A DNA stretch of 64,000 nucleotides from Acridotheres tristis (GCA_037013685.1 CM072887.1:47481154-47545153), one strand, 5' to 3'. Counted from the first letter of the stretch, positions 1 to 12,620 are shown. The notes: generated from the letters alone by a model not told the origin. Translations and numbers: made by a program.

Positions 1-340
1 ACCAATAAATTTGTGTGGCAGAAGCTTTGATCTCTTAACTTATTCATTCTAAAAATTATAATCTCAAAAAGTCCTAGTTGAATGCATTTGGAGAAAAACA
101 GTACATTCACTTTTGAGAAAGATGCATTGGCATGGAAGTTAAGGATGAGGCACACTGATCAGTGTTGAAAGAAGTTCATGCCTTCCTGAGACTGTCATGT
201 ATCTGTTCTGGGATGACAGACCTGCAAGATTGTCACTCTGGAGCCTATATTAGCTGATATAATTTGTTGAAAATATAGTCCTGTCCCCCACACTCTCCAC
301 TGAGGAACTTTGTTACGCTACTGTGATGTTTGCCTTTTAG
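1..340 (+). other. SHPRH: SHPRH intron (3' part)
   Basis: This is intronic sequence upstream of the first recognised SHPRH exon. It ends in a pyrimidine-rich stretch and an AG acceptor at 339-340. I see no coding exon or repeat in it. The preceding SHPRH exon must lie outside the window. Confidence 0.7.
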
Positions 341-519
341 GAAAACCTGTCTGCATTTAAATATGATCCCAACATCAATATTTTGCTGCTGCCTCTTCAT
401 ACTGGTTCCAATGGACTAAACATCATCGAAGCAACTCACGTTCTGCTCGTGGAGCCCATTCTGAATCCAGCACATGAGCTACAGGCTATTGGCAGAGTAC
501 ATCGTATTGGCCAAACCAA
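341..519 (+). CDS. SHPRH: SHPRH antepenultimate coding exon (helicase C motifs V-VI)
   Basis: SHPRH is a SNF2-family ATPase with linker-histone, PHD and RING domains. It is a nuclear E3 ligase that acts on PCNA in DNA-damage tolerance. This exon opens in phase 0 after the AG at 339-340 and encodes 59 codons plus two bases. Visible motifs are helicase motif V ([13 protein letters not shown]) and motif VI ([13 protein letters not shown]), whose arginines form the ATP-hydrolysis arginine finger region in SNF2 proteins. The peptide matches the C-terminal helicase part of vertebrate SHPRH nearly residue for residue, as I remember the human protein. A strong donor (gtaagag) starts at 520, and the lysine codon that ends motif VI is split across this intron. 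The partial gene runs in from the left window edge, so most of the protein (about 1,680 aa in human) is not visible. Confidence 0.96.
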
Positions 520-2352
520 GTAAGAGTTACAGTTGTGTTCAATGGTTTAGATATGGTCCAGAATAGATCTGAAAAAACCTTGTTCAGCTGCTACCCTGTT
601 TTATTGTGTGCCATTGATGCCTTCGTTTTTAACTTTGGAGTTCTGCATGCAAAAATGTCCAGAAATGTCTTACCTTTGCGGGTCCGAGCAACTCAATTAT
701 TTATGTCATATATGGCTAAGTTCAGGCATGGCCTTTCTAACTGGTCATTCTCAGCTCCAGATTAGGAGCTGCATAAATTGTTGGGGATTTTTTTGTTTCC
801 TTGTTTTGGGGCTTTTTTTGGTTGGGGCTGTTTTTCCAAAAAGCAAGTTATAGCACACTCTCATTAGAACTAGTAAGTTTTTGAAATCACAGTTCTGCCC
901 TCACCCCTGTCTTTTTGAAGACATTAATGAGTTTGCATTTCTCTTGTTTGTTTCAGTGTTGTTGCTCTGACATAGGTAGTACTGAACACTTTAAAAAGGT
1001 TTTAAACTTTCAGTACAGGAAGTTTGTTCTCAACATATAAGATGTGTTTTTCCTAAGGTCTTGTGACTTTAGAAAAAAAAAAGAAAAACAAGTTCAAAGC
1101 CCAATACATGAAGAAGAAAAATAGCTGCAGTCAATTCTGGAATAATAGTACTGTAGAATAATAGTGGAGGTTGTGTTCTGGAAGTGAAAGCAAAGAGAGA
1201 GGAAGACATGAAGGAGCATGTATGTGAGAGAATGTTTATGAGCAGGTGGATATTTGTGTGTGTTGGTGGAGATTTTGAATTCATGTGAGGGCACAGGAAA
1301 GATTGATTGCAACAGTCCACACTGCAATTCTTCATGATGCTGGCACAAAAGGTGTGGCAAAAACCTTGCAATAAAACCACCAGGAGTACGTTGTACTTCT
1401 TAAGAATTAAGATTTCAGCAAGGCTTATTTTTAAAACAGGCTGTGTTCCAAGTACACTGAGCATTAAGTAATACTGTGTTTAGTGTCACTGGTGCAGCTA
1501 CTACCAGTTCAGTTCTTATTTACTTCTCTTTTTTGGGGGTAGACCTTTTCCTGTGAATCCGAAAGTATTCCCCCTGCATTCTCCTGTGAAATGTTACCTG
1601 ACAGAGTTTCAACCTAAGATCTGAAAACCATTTAAGCATTTTCAAGGGTGCTTACCTTGAAAAATGTTTATATTGGGGAGCATGGGGTGCTTTTTCATTT
1701 TTATCTTTGGATCTGACATCTTTCCATTTCACTTTCTGGTGCCTGGCACTTTCCTAAATTACTGCTTTGTTTTTTGAAATTTTATTTCACAAACGGGATT
1801 TTCATGTTTTATTCTGTTTATTGACATTTTGAGTTTCATATTTTACCAGTGTTTACTGACTACAATTACTGACTTCTTTTTTAAAAAATAGTAGTGTTTT
1901 GCTGTCTTCAAAAATAATATTATTAAAACTCTGGATATTAGGTTTAATTATCCATCACATTGAGCTCTTTTCTCTTGGAATAATTTGTGACAATGAAGTA
2001 TGAACATTGTAAATAAACAGTGGCAAAACTCTTTTTTCTTTAGGGTTTGGAGGAATGTTTCTAGTAAGGACACTGAAAGCAGAACTTTGCCCAGGAGCTG
2101 CATTAGGATTTTAGCTAATACACCTTACATTCATTTAGTGAAAGTGTGTTTAAAGGGAAGCACTAAACACTATGAAATGTCAGTGGAAGTTGCTAATCAC
2201 TTGTAATATTTATTTCTTAAAAACCAGAGGCATATTTTTAACACTTTTCGTAGAATTATTATGAGACAAAAATATGGTTATAAACTTTGGCAGTAACAGT
2301 ACAACTTCTGCTCACTTATGGTGGTGTTTTCTTTTCTTTAAAACACATTCAG
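520..2352 (+). other. SHPRH: SHPRH intron
   Basis: This GT-AG intron of 1,833 bp lies between the motif-VI exon and the next SHPRH exon. The donor is gtaagag at 520 and the acceptor AG is at 2351-2352. It is AT-rich. Short open frames inside it have no recognisable protein character and no splice-site support. I see no repeat or RNA gene. Confidence 0.9.
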
Positions 2353-2433
2353 ATCTACGATTGTTCATAGGTTCCTGATCAAAGCAACAATAGAAGAGAG
2401 AATGCAGACTATGCTGAAAACTGTAGATAGAAG
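2353..2433 (+). CDS. SHPRH: SHPRH penultimate coding exon
   Basis: This 81-bp exon completes the split lysine codon and encodes STIVHRFLIKATIEERMQTM and then LKTVDR, ending with two bases of the next serine codon. The peptide is the end of the SNF2 helicase C lobe: the 'VHRFLIKATIEERM' segment follows motif VI in SHPRH and related SNF2 proteins. The exon is bounded by an AG acceptor at 2351-2352 and a gtatgt donor at 2434. The reading frame is continuous with the exons on both sides, which confirms the two splice junctions. Compared with my memory of the human protein there are only a few substitutions (for example TVDR against TAER). Confidence 0.96.
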
Positions 2434-3646
2434 GTATGTGTTGAATTTTTTTTAAATGTTATTATTGCACCGAAAATGAAGGGGTGGTTCTCCACCGTAC
2501 ATGGTTAGGAATGTATATCTTATATATAAACTTCAACTGTTCTTCAAACTGTTTTGATTGGCAAAACAGTTTTAAGACTTCAAAAGTTTTAACCTGGTTC
2601 CAGTAACTTGAAGCTTAAGTTATTTTAATTCTCTGAAAAATATTTTGGTTCCGTTTTGTGTATTTTATTTCATAAAAGCCCAAGTAATAAATTATGTATT
2701 ATGATATGTTTTATCTTTTCAGTTTACCTATTTCCATTGGTATAAAAACATTGCAATTGATAAGAGTAGTACTAAGCCTCCACTAGAGCAACAGTATCTG
2801 TTAAAAAACTCTAGCACAGGACATGGGTTCTTTCTTTTGTTATTTTTTTAAATCCTACAAACCTCATCTGATGGTGCTGTGTCACACTCCTTGGTTTCAC
2901 AGTCCATGCAAGCATTGCCCAGATGCAAAGTCATACATCAGGCTGGTGTGCAGACACAGAAAGCAGTTCTCACTGTGATTTATCTTTACAAAAGCTGTAA
3001 GCAGTGGTGGATTGGAGCAGGATCAAAAATGCTATTTACATTCCTTATGCAGACAGTGTAAGAGGTCTGTACCTTTTAACTAGATGGTATACACATGATA
3101 AATGGGAGGAAACCTTAGTTTAAGGAAATTTTGCTTGTTACAGATTATGAAACTAAAAATTACATGCATGTCTTTGGCTGTAGTTATGAAAGTTATGCAG
3201 TTTTAGCTGTTGAAGAATGATTTATTCTCTTTATCTGTGAAGTAGCACTACTTTTGCACATAAAATTTGGATAAATGTACAGTGATTGAATGATCCCATG
3301 AGGGCTAATGTTTTGAAAGTAATATTCAACTTCATCCTTGGAAGCTCAAGCAAATCCCTTAAATGTTAAGAGGTCAAAGTGGATTATCCCATGTTCTGCT
3401 GCCTTTGCAGTGTTTGGTGTTGACCACAGTTGGGGACAGTAGATGGACATTTTATCTTACCTAGAATGTGCAAGAGCAGTAGCTGATGAGTGTATGTGTT
3501 TTCCTGGACAGAAGGTGTGTTTTCCTGCTGAGCTTCAAAGCTGAGCAGGTATTGACTCTGAACTGTGTGCTCTGTCTTCAGTGCTCACAGCTCGTTACTT
3601 ACACTGATTCTTTTCTCTAATGCCCGCATGCAATTTTTTCCCACAG
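2434..3646 (+). other. SHPRH: SHPRH last intron
   Basis: This 1,213-bp GT-AG intron has its donor gtatgt at 2434 and a polypyrimidine tract with the acceptor AG at 3645-3646. I see no recognisable repeat, coding or RNA content. Confidence 0.9.
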
Positions 3647-3743
3647 CCATACAAGCTCTTCCATGAAACAGTCAGAAGCCTCAGTGTTGACAGTGGCAGA
3701 TTTGGCCGACCTTTTTACAGAGGAAACTGAAGAACTTGAGTAA
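3647..3743 (+). CDS. SHPRH: SHPRH terminal coding exon
   Basis: This exon completes a split serine codon, adds 31 residues and ends at TAA (3741-3743). The tail contains the segment EASVLTVADLADLFTEETEE, ending in LE. The acidic SHPRH C-terminus is strongly conserved in vertebrates, and the human protein as I recall it differs at only a handful of positions in the serine-rich linker. Together the three exons give the last 118 residues of SHPRH. The stop fits the usual end of the family, so the gene is intact here and no truncation or frameshift is visible. Confidence 0.96.
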
Positions 3744-4400
3744 AAACTTTTGTTTGACCTAATGAAATTGCAAAGTACCTGACCCAGTAAGCACCAGGAT
3801 AAATTCCACTTGATCTGTGATTCCCATAGACATCATCTAACAGTTGTCTGTAATAGAGCAATCACAAATTAAGAAGTCTTAATTTTTACTGATTTATTCT
3901 TTGGTGACACTCATAGCAGCACACACTTCGGATGGCACTGGATAAAAGTTGCACTTTGCACATTATACAAAAACATGGAATTTTTTTTCCCAAAGAGCAT
4001 TTGAGCTGGATGCTAAAACTGAGATCTTGGACCCTTGGTTGAGAGGATTTTTACCATCAGGCTTGATTGGCTAGTAGCTCAATCTGAGAGCAAAACTATC
4101 TGGGTGGTTGGGTGGGAAAGGGAAGCAGAAAAATATAAATCTAATTTTTTTTATTGTACAAAGAGTTGTTAGAATACTGTAAATTAATATTCTTCTAGAA
4201 AAGGCTTGTTAGATTTAATGCAGAGTTATTAAATGTCTTATTGTTACCACTTCAAATTACAAATGTTTACTAATACTTTGGATATTTGTATTAGGCTTTT
4301 AGATATTCATAAACACTTTTGACAGTTAAATATTTCATTGTTAATGCTTACAGCAAAAAGATGATAATTAAATTATGCTTTTTGTATGTGTGTTGGTCTG
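3744..4400 (+). other. SHPRH: SHPRH 3' UTR (approximate)
   Basis: This is non-coding sequence after the SHPRH stop. The right edge is set by a candidate poly(A) signal at 4367-4372 followed by a GT-rich stretch. The mRNA could extend further, since other AATAAA/ATTAAA hexamers occur near 4632 and 7724, so the boundary is inferred. Confidence 0.55.
4367..4372 (+). terminator. SHPRH: Candidate SHPRH poly(A) signal (ATTAAA)
   Basis: An ATTAAA hexamer is followed within about 10-30 bases by a T/GT-rich element (roughly 4379-4402, containing gtatgtgtgttgg). That is the usual arrangement of a vertebrate cleavage site and its downstream element. An earlier ATTAAA at 4228-4233 lacks such a good downstream element. 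A canonical AATAAA occurs at 7724-7729 and could serve a longer isoform. Confidence 0.45.
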
Positions 4401-5509
4401 GTGATCAGTTAAAGACTTGAACTTGCTGTACATGTTTTCACTTGAAGATGTGAGTAAGTTTAGTGCTATCTTTGAAAAGACAAGAAAAGCATTTGCTACA
4501 GAATTTTCAAAAACGACTTGGTTACACTGCTGATCACTTAGTGGTCATTTTATGTTTCTGTGCATTGTCTCACCCTGATCTTTTTGTCGAGTTCTTCCCC
4601 TTAAAGATGCAGCAATCTAAATATACAAAACACATTAAATGATGGTAGGCAGGCTAGTTATTAAGTGCCTGATCTAAGTTAGAAAAAGTGTGGCGAGAAA
4701 TGGAACTTTGGTGAAGCTTCATCTTTAGATGTGCAGGACCACTCTACCCCATCTTTGTTGACAGTAGATAGTTTTTAAGAGAAATCTAGGCTAACTTTCA
4801 AACTGCTGAAGGTAGGCACAATACATTTTAAGCCTTTTGCCATTGGGTATGGATATGCATTTACATAACATTAATTTCCAAAGGTATTACAGAAGCAAGC
4901 TCAGTTGTGCAGTTGGTGTTAAACGCAATTTTGTGTTTAGTGAGTGGGCAAATGTGTATGCATAAGCAACGGGCCACTTCACTCAGTCTACAGCAAGAGA
5001 AATGGAACAGATAGTAGACTCTTCTTTATATAAGATAGATCAAGCAGTTTACACAGAAACTGTGACATCCCCATCCTTGAACATACCGGGAACTCAAATA
5101 ACCCTAAGCAACCTGATCCACCTTCGAAGTTGGTCCTGCTATGTGTGGTGTGTTGGACCAGATGACCTTCATGGATCCTTTCCAGCCTAAATTATTTTAC
5201 AGTGTACAGGAGATCATGCTGTACAGACACTCCAGGAACTCTGAGGGCAGCAACATTCCAATTTCCTCATCAACTTCAGATAATTTTGATATTGTATGAC
5301 ACAATGTGACTGCACAAGAAGCTGCTATTCACTATGAGAAATCATATATCTGTGCTAAAAACTGTGGAAGCACACAGTGTTTATGTTCATAGCTCCCATT
5401 TTAATTAACTAGACGTGGGAAGAATAGTTGTCAATGAATGTAAAGACAGAAAGGCAAACTGAAAAATGTCAGCTCTGAGAGGTTTCCCAAGCTCTTTATG
5501 TTTTTGGCC
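4401..5509. other. Intergenic, nothing recognised
   Basis: This is AT-rich unique-looking sequence between the SHPRH 3' end and the first solo LTR. Short open frames occur (for example 5002-5190), but none resembles a known protein. Part of it may belong to an extended SHPRH 3' UTR. Confidence 0.6.
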
Positions 5510-5947
5510 TGATGCCTTTTTCAGTCTTACCTAGAAACAGAGGCCAGACCAAGTTAATAGGATAAAAGCAGATATATTTAATGAAAGGGCCTTCAAGTAC
5601 ATTAAGGGCAGACGAAGCCTCCCCAAGGGGCTACACCCAAAATGGAGGATGGTCATGAGTTTTGCAGATAGATATGTTTGGTCTATTTGCAAATCAGGAG
5701 GTGAATCCTCCAATTACAGCTTCAGGTAATGAAGTCATATCTCCCCAGTTCGCTCCCCCCAGTTCACTTTTCTTTATACTTTTTGGGGCTCAAGGCTGTA
5801 GGGTGTCCTTGAGTTTTAGGCTTAGAGAAATTTTGTCACTGACCAAAAAAGTGAAGACAGTAGTTAACATTTCATATGGAGTTTAGAGTTATGCATCAAT
5901 GCAGTACAGGATTTGAAAAATATAAAGACTGAAATTTTATGGCATTA
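5510..5947 (-). mobile_element. Solo LTR of an avian endogenous retrovirus (copy 1)
   Basis: This 438-bp block aligns by eye over its whole length to 44558-44986. Shared segments include 'cagaggc' near the left end, 'ggctacaccca', the segment 'ccaattacagcttcagg' followed by 'taatgaagtcac/t', and 'cagtacagga' followed by a run of 'aaaaatata'. The ends are tgatgcc on the left and ggcatta on the right, a slightly decayed inverted terminal pair. On the minus strand the block carries AATAAA-like sequence (plus-strand 'atatttaatg' near 5573), so minus is the likely transcription sense. No internal retroviral genes flank it, which fits a solo LTR left by recombination. I see no clean target duplication here (left ggcc, right ggtt). 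Confidence 0.8.
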
Positions 5948-8900
5948 GGTTTATTTATATAAACGTGATGGTTTCATTGTTTATTTATAGATACATGGCT
6001 TTCGAATTCCTAACCAAAAGCACAGCTTATCAAGCACTGCATGAGTCTTTAGTCTTTGTTTTATACTCATATTTAAGAGCATGGCATGCCAGAAAATCTA
6101 CTTCTAGGTGCTCTCCTAACTGCCCTGGAGCAACAGCACGTAGAGCTCTGGAGGTATTACATTAAAACGTGGGCATGAGTCATGTTAAAGCAACTCTTGA
6201 ATTTGGAGGGTTGAACCCCTGGAGTATATAGCCAGTGTCAGTAGTAAAATGAATTCTTCAAGTTTTACATAATACCAACCACAGAGACCAAATTTAATGC
6301 TTTTTTCCATTCTTTGCAATATTTAGTATCTTTGACAAAGGTTTTTCTTTCTGACATCTTAAGAGACTTCCATGAAATGAATTCTTTTTTTCTTCCTGCT
6401 AAGGGTGTAGCTTGTGCATCTGTGCTGCTTTTCTCTTATCAAAGCACAATAAGCTTGTTTTCACGGTGCTGTCATGGTTTTGCTCTCAAAACCATCAAAA
6501 CACTTTTGAAAGACAGTATCTTAGCTGAGAACAAAGTCTGCCCTATCCTAAGACTTTTCCAGTATACTCATAGAAATTAAATTTTCCACAGAAGACAGAA
6601 ACCTATAAATACTGACTGCAGTGTTTGCATAACATTTGTGTAGACATACCAGAGTAATCTACCAGATTCTCATGCGTTCTCCTGCTAAAACATGTAAATG
6701 TGATCCAAGTTAACAGTATTACTTATCCAGTGAAGTCAGTCCCTTGAAAAATGAGGCTTCCGCTGTTTCCAAAGACCTCAGTGCTAACTTTTGATCTCTC
6801 TCATTTCCATGACAAGGAATGTTAAGAGGTTTTTTGATTGTAGTTGGTGAGGATTTTAGGACAGGTTTTCTCACTGAATATAAAGTTCACTTCTTTGTAG
6901 AACAGAGCTGTCATTTTGGTATCTGTAAAAGCTTGATGTAAGTAGTGAACTTGCTTGAACCACACAATATGATCATCTTGGAAACTGAGGTGTTAAACAT
7001 TCTGGTGTCAAATTGAGCTCTGTGAATGTCACTGTAGATCTTTAAGAGAATTTCTAAGTTAAGATTCCCCCTTGCTCTCTAAATCAGCCTATACCAGGAA
7101 TAGGTTTACTTCTTAACCTGTTAAGTAACTTTTTAACATACTAATGAAAGTCCAGGATATGCTACAATTTTCATTCAGGTCAGGTACCACAGAAGAATAT
7201 TTACCTCAGTTTTCTCTTCCATATTCAAGTTTAATATTAAGGACTGGGCAGAGTTGATGATGCTTTTTGTGAGATAGGCATTCTAAACCACACATCTGCC
7301 AATGTGTGCAGATGTATTAGAGTTATCTGTGAGTGGGACCCTACAGAGGTAAAAAACAGTTGTGTCTGGTTAAACCCAAAATTAGACATAAATCCTCCTG
7401 TAAAATTCTGTCTGGACTAGTAGCTGGGGACCAGCTAACAGCTCTCTACCACTGTCTCTTCTGACAGAAACAGTGTTGTCGTCCTCTTTTCATCTATTTT
7501 TGCAGTTCTTACTGATTACATTACCTCTCTTAGGAGTCATAGAATTATTTGTTCAGTTAAAACCGTGCTTTAGTTAATTTGGAGGGGAAAAGGTCTGTAT
7601 TGGTCAATCTTGTATTGACCAGTGTAAGAAAAAATTAACCTTGAAATTTATTGCTCTCCCAAGGTAAGCAATTAGATGAGTTTCTAAGGAAAACCTAGAA
7701 ATCTAGAGGTTTGTCTAGCTGTAAATAAAGCCTGTTTCTGAAGCTTAATCTAAAGACTTACTGCTTAAAATCTGTATGTTATGCTTTTCTCTAAACTGAG
7801 AGGCGAGTTACAAAGCCACTTGCCTGTGATTTTTTTCCTTCCTTTTTTGGTTGCCTGAAACAAGTGAGATCTTTACAAGATTATGTGCTGTAAATGTAGA
7901 TTAAATGGATTTTATAATGAAGAACAAAAGAAGGTGCACGACATCTGTCTCTCCCTCTGCCTGTGTTTTTCTGTGTTGGTCATCTCATCCCACCCATAGC
8001 TTGCTCAGTTACAAAGACTGTTTGTGTTTGGTCAGTGGAAGTAGAGTAAAAGAGTTATAATCCATAAAATGGCTACAGTAAAACTAGCTTACTGTATCAC
8101 AGGAAAAATATCTGAGGTAAAGAGAATTGTAGCCTAGTATAAATTTTTTGTACTGATAATATTTTAATTTACCCCTATTCTTCACCACTGTAGAATCAGA
8201 TACTGAATTTCAGTCTGTTATCTTTTATATAACTGGTTTTATATCGTACAGCTGGCATACAAAAAGGACCCAGTAATCTATTTACCGAGTAAGCAGTGAG
8301 GCTTATGAGCTTTTACTTGCCAACTCTACAGTTTTGGAATTTATAAAGTGCACCTGAACCACTGTCACAAATCACAGTGTATCCACTGACTACCCTTCTT
8401 TAGAGAAGGAGAAAGGAATAGGTAACTACTGATTCATGGTAGTATTGAATTCAAGTCCCAACTAGGCACTCTGTATTCTACAGTCATATGCTGTGTAAAA
8501 AGAGGACAGGTAGTTGGAAACTGTAGCTTTCAAATGTTGTTAATGAATTAAGTCACCTGGCCTAGACGACATAGGGTTTCTAAGTGCTAGAATAATTCTT
8601 AGACAATTGGATTGTGAGATACCTGTAAACCTCTGCTTTGGTTTTCTGTGTACAAGATATCAGCCTTCCAGGGCTAACTTCCAAGTTGCTTTGTTTTGTG
8701 TATTTATAGAGCTTACACAAACAAGTGTCCAGCCCCATTCATTGAACTGGACACAAACCAAATTTTAGCAGTTGAGGAACAGGTGTCATTATTTCCATGA
8801 TACAAGATCTCTTGGTTTGATAGCAGCCTTCACATTGGGGAGAAACTACCTTACCAAATTCTACGAAGTGTAAGGTCTGGCTGCTTTATAAGATGTCTCA

Positions 8901-9225
8901 AAATGTAAATTGTTGGTGTAGGGTAGCTTTGATAATTGTAGAGAGTTTTATGCTGCTTTTCCTTCTATCCTGTGGGTGCAATTGAGCTAATAGGATTCAT
9001 ATTATGTTGCTATGAATTGTTACTTCTTTATGCTAAAAGGTGATCTTCATTTGTCAGACTTTCTCTTGACTGTGTCATTTGTTTAAGGAAGAAAATATAG
9101 ACTGCCTTTCTTGTTACCTTGATGGAATTTTACCTTGTGACTCTTAGAGTCTCCTGAGATGGAGGTTCACAAGTGTGAGAACAGTGACTTTCCATTTGTG
9201 AATGCTGAAATTGTAAGGGACTAGT
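5948..9225. other. Intergenic, nothing recognised
   Basis: About 3.3 kb of AT-rich sequence without a convincing coding exon, RNA gene or repeat. An AATAAA at 7724-7729 could be a distal SHPRH poly(A) signal. Open frames at 5965-6165 and 6314-6580 show no family motif. Confidence 0.55.
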
Positions 9226-9465
9226 TATGCTGGCTGAATGTTCACAAGTCCATGGGGCCTGATGGGATTCATCCCAGCATTCTGAAAGAGCTGGTGTATG
9301 GTATGGAAGAACCCCTCCTGATAATTCTACCAAAGGCCTGGGAAGGTCCCTGCTGACTGTAAGCATGCTAATGTTGCAGTTTGCAAGAAGGACATGAGCA
9401 AAGACCCTGTAGGGGTTCCCTGTAGGAAGCTACAGACTTCTAGTCCAACCTCAATTATATTTATT
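9226..9465 (+). mobile_element. CR1 LINE fragment (reverse-transcriptase ORF region)
   Basis: The stretch around 9250-9290 reads 'cacaagtccatggggcctga' followed by tgggattcatcccagc and a 'ctgaaagagctgg' run. It corresponds to the CR1 ORF2 segment that encodes the K(S)PGPDGIHP.ILKEL motif of non-LTR reverse transcriptases. Downstream 'aaggtccctgctgactg' and 'ggaagctacagac' match the following SWKGNYRP-type region. Several in-frame changes and indels are visible, so it is an old, non-functional fragment without 5' or 3' ends. Confidence 0.75.
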
Positions 9466-12350
9466 ATACCAAGTATTATTGAAATGTGTTGTTTCTCTTC
9501 TAGCCACCTACAAAATCTTAGTGCAGCAATGTGGGAGTTGTGGACATGATTACATCATGCTGCCCCCATTGTTAGATCTTGTAAGCAGATCTGGTTAAAA
9601 GACATTCTATCCTACAATTCCTGTCACAGAGGTAGAAAGCCCAGAGCACTTCACCACCAGCCAGAAAAGAGATGGAGGGGCTATCTCTGAGACCAGGTGA
9701 TCCATTCATATCTACTGCTGTACGTGCTGCAGAGGTGGAATCTGTACTAGATGGAGATGGGAGGAGGTTGGGGGGAAAAATGAGGAATAGTTGTAAAATG
9801 TTCCTCTGAGTGCCCTTCTTCTGATTTTTCTGTGGGAGGAATGAGTCATTGATACAAGCAATGAATAAACAAAGGGTGAAAGATTGAAAGTATAGCCTAT
9901 TCATTGGAGTTAAATGTTCATCTAAATGCAGTGGCACATTTTTGTGTTCCAGATTTGAGATATTAGTCACTTACTGAAAGTTTTTGGGCTGTGAACACAC
10001 AGGGCTTTGCAGTGGTTGAACAAATGGGAATATTGAAAAGTTTTAGCCCTTGAGATACATGTTTTAATGTGTACCAAAGTCATAGAATTCCCTAGTCAAA
10101 TGTATGCTGTGGACTGTTGAAGGATAATGATTCAAACTTGTAATATATACTTTTATAGATTAACCTCCCTGGCCCAAACAGGCAAGTTTTGCTTAATAGA
10201 GGCAGGGTAATTAATCACTTCTGCTGTAAATTAGCAAGTGTCTCTGAAAGGGCAAGACAGTGGACTCTGTAACTGCCAGTTGGAAAATTCTGCACCTTGT
10301 GAACACCTGCAGTAGGAATGAAAGGCAGTAAGCCCAGCCCAGTCCTCTTGTGCAGGGAAACAACTGCTGAAAAATCTTGCCAAAGGTTTGAGCCAGTTGT
10401 GTCAAATGAGGGACATGCCATGGATATTTCTGGGGAATCTCTCCTTTTGTGTACTGTAATCTTCAAACATCTTGTAAACATAGATTTTCTGTAAAGTTTC
10501 TAGAATTCTTAACATACCCTTCCTTCATCAGCAAGTTACCACTGTTCAGTAGGACTTTTCTTTTTTCCCTGTGGAGCATGTGTTTCTTTACTGTTACTTG
10601 TTCTTAACAAAGGTGAGTGACCCTGAATCATTTACAGCTCTCATTAAAAGCCTCTAGAATAGAATTAGAGGACATGAAAGACCAAAGGGGTAGAAAAAGT
10701 GAGCAAAGTTTTACTTCTGCTTACTTACAGCTGCTGCTGCTGTAACACAGAAGACAAATGTGAGAGTTGGGGAATGGTACAGAGAGGTGTCCAGCCCTGT
10801 CCTGAGGGATTTGATTCTAAAATAGAGAGAAAAGGTTTTCTGAGTAGTGTTAGAGTTTCCACTCATTCCACTTTAGGAATGCTGTTGTTAGGTACAGGAC
10901 ACTGTTTGGCCATTTTTTGGGGCCCTTGATTCTATGTAGAGGTTTTAAAGTCTAAAGCCACAACCCTGAACTTAAATCTATAATTATACACATATTGATA
11001 GAAAATATTTTCTTTCATATAACTGCATATTAGCAGATACTTTGCCAGGAATTTGCAAGCAATTTCATGTCCTGTAATTTAATTGTTCAAATAACAGAAC
11101 ACTGAAACTAATCAGCTTTTGCAGCAGCAAGCTAGTGACTTCTAGAAACCAACCCACAGGAGAGAAAAGAGCAGTGTTCAATTATGTTCCAAAACTGAAA
11201 TTCCTGGATGATAAGCCAAAGGAAGAGTATTTTGATTACCTCTTTGTTTTCTTGCTTTATGTAGCTATTGTAATTTCAATGAAATAACTTATTTAGAAAG
11301 CAGCAATGCTAAATTTTTATTTGAAAATTTTCGGTATGGATAAATGTACAACGTTATATTCTCTTGGTCTCTGCGTAACAACATTCCCGTCAATAGCCTT
11401 TCTTTTGTATTCAGAGTTTGCTCTCAAAATTACATCATAGTGTCTCTTGAGCTTTGCAGCTATTTCAAACCTTTGGGAACATAAATTTTTGTCTTAAATT
11501 ATCCTGCTACTGAAATAATACTGACTGATGTAAAAATTCATTACCTTTTCTTTCCATCTTCCTGGTTTGTGGAAAAATAGCTGGTGCCCCTTCTGAGAGA
11601 CAGCACTTAATCATTTGTGTTCCTATTCCTTAGTATGTAACTGGATTATCTGATAGATGTTACCTGTTAAATTATCTATTGATAGGAATGCTCTGCATGT
11701 GTAAATAATTGTTATCCAAAACTGCAATTACAGTATGTGTAGAGGCACAGGGGTCCGTAATTATTCTTTCCAATGTGGTTGGTTGAAGCCAGCTCCAAAA
11801 CTGCTGACTTCTGGAAACAGCTCACTCTTCCCTAGAGCAGTTCTTCATTACAGTCTCCTGCTCCATGGTGACCAGGCCTGTAATATCTCCTCGATAAAGT
11901 TAACTGTTGGATCAGTTGTATCATATTTTCCTTCCTAGAACTGTAAATCAGTCCTGGTCAATCCCAATATATACAAACTATTTTTAAGAGAGTGGTATAA
12001 TTAGGAGACCTCTTGGGCCCTTTGGTGTATTGCAGTTCATGTGTTACTGTTTCTAATTCCTTTTAAGATTTTCAAAATTTAGTAAAATATAAAAAAATGT
12101 GCACTTAGTTATACCTAGACAGAACCTAAAGAATAAAGAAAATAGCTGATACACTTCATAAAGCCAAACTTCTGGACAAAGCATGAGCAGTTATATTGAA
12201 AAAAAGTATCGTAACTGAGTTTTAAGACAGCACTGCAGCAGGGCCTTATTTTTCCTGGCACTGTACAAGTGGGATATAATCCAAAGTACAAATCTAAAAT
12301 AGGATATTTTCTGTGAAGTTAAGTGGTCTGTGGAGCAGTTACACAGAGAG
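9466..12350. other. Intergenic, nothing recognised
   Basis: AT-rich unique-looking sequence. Antisense open frames near 9572-9970 and 10211-10481 are unconvincing: they have no start context, motif or splice support. No structural RNA or simple repeat of note. Confidence 0.5.
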
Positions 12351-12369
12351 GGATAATCTGCCACCACAC

Positions 12370-12620
12370 TGCACAGAAGCTGCAAAGGACGTGAGGGTGG
12401 TGAAGGTGGTGCCCAAAGCCAGATGGCAGCGGAGTGGAGATGGAGCCACAGCCTCCCCCATTCCGGGGGGGGAGCAGGCTCGCCCACATGGGCCAGGAGC
12501 AGCCAGCCCTGGCACGGTGCTGCTCCTGGGCTGCCTGCATGCCCAGAGCTGCTGGCACGCTGGTGTGGAGCCATTCAGCACAAGCTGTCGCACATGGTGC
12601 CTGCTGGCACACAAAGGGGT
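12370..12620. other. Isolated GC-rich block, identity unknown
   Basis: About 250 bp of clearly GC-rich sequence, including a run of eight G at about 12465-12472, sits inside AT-rich intergenic DNA. Overlapping open frames occur on both strands, as expected for GC-rich DNA that is poor in stop codons. I recognise no protein in any of them. It could be an unclassified repeat, a small CpG-poor regulatory element or a retrocopy. The evidence does not decide. Confidence 0.4.
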
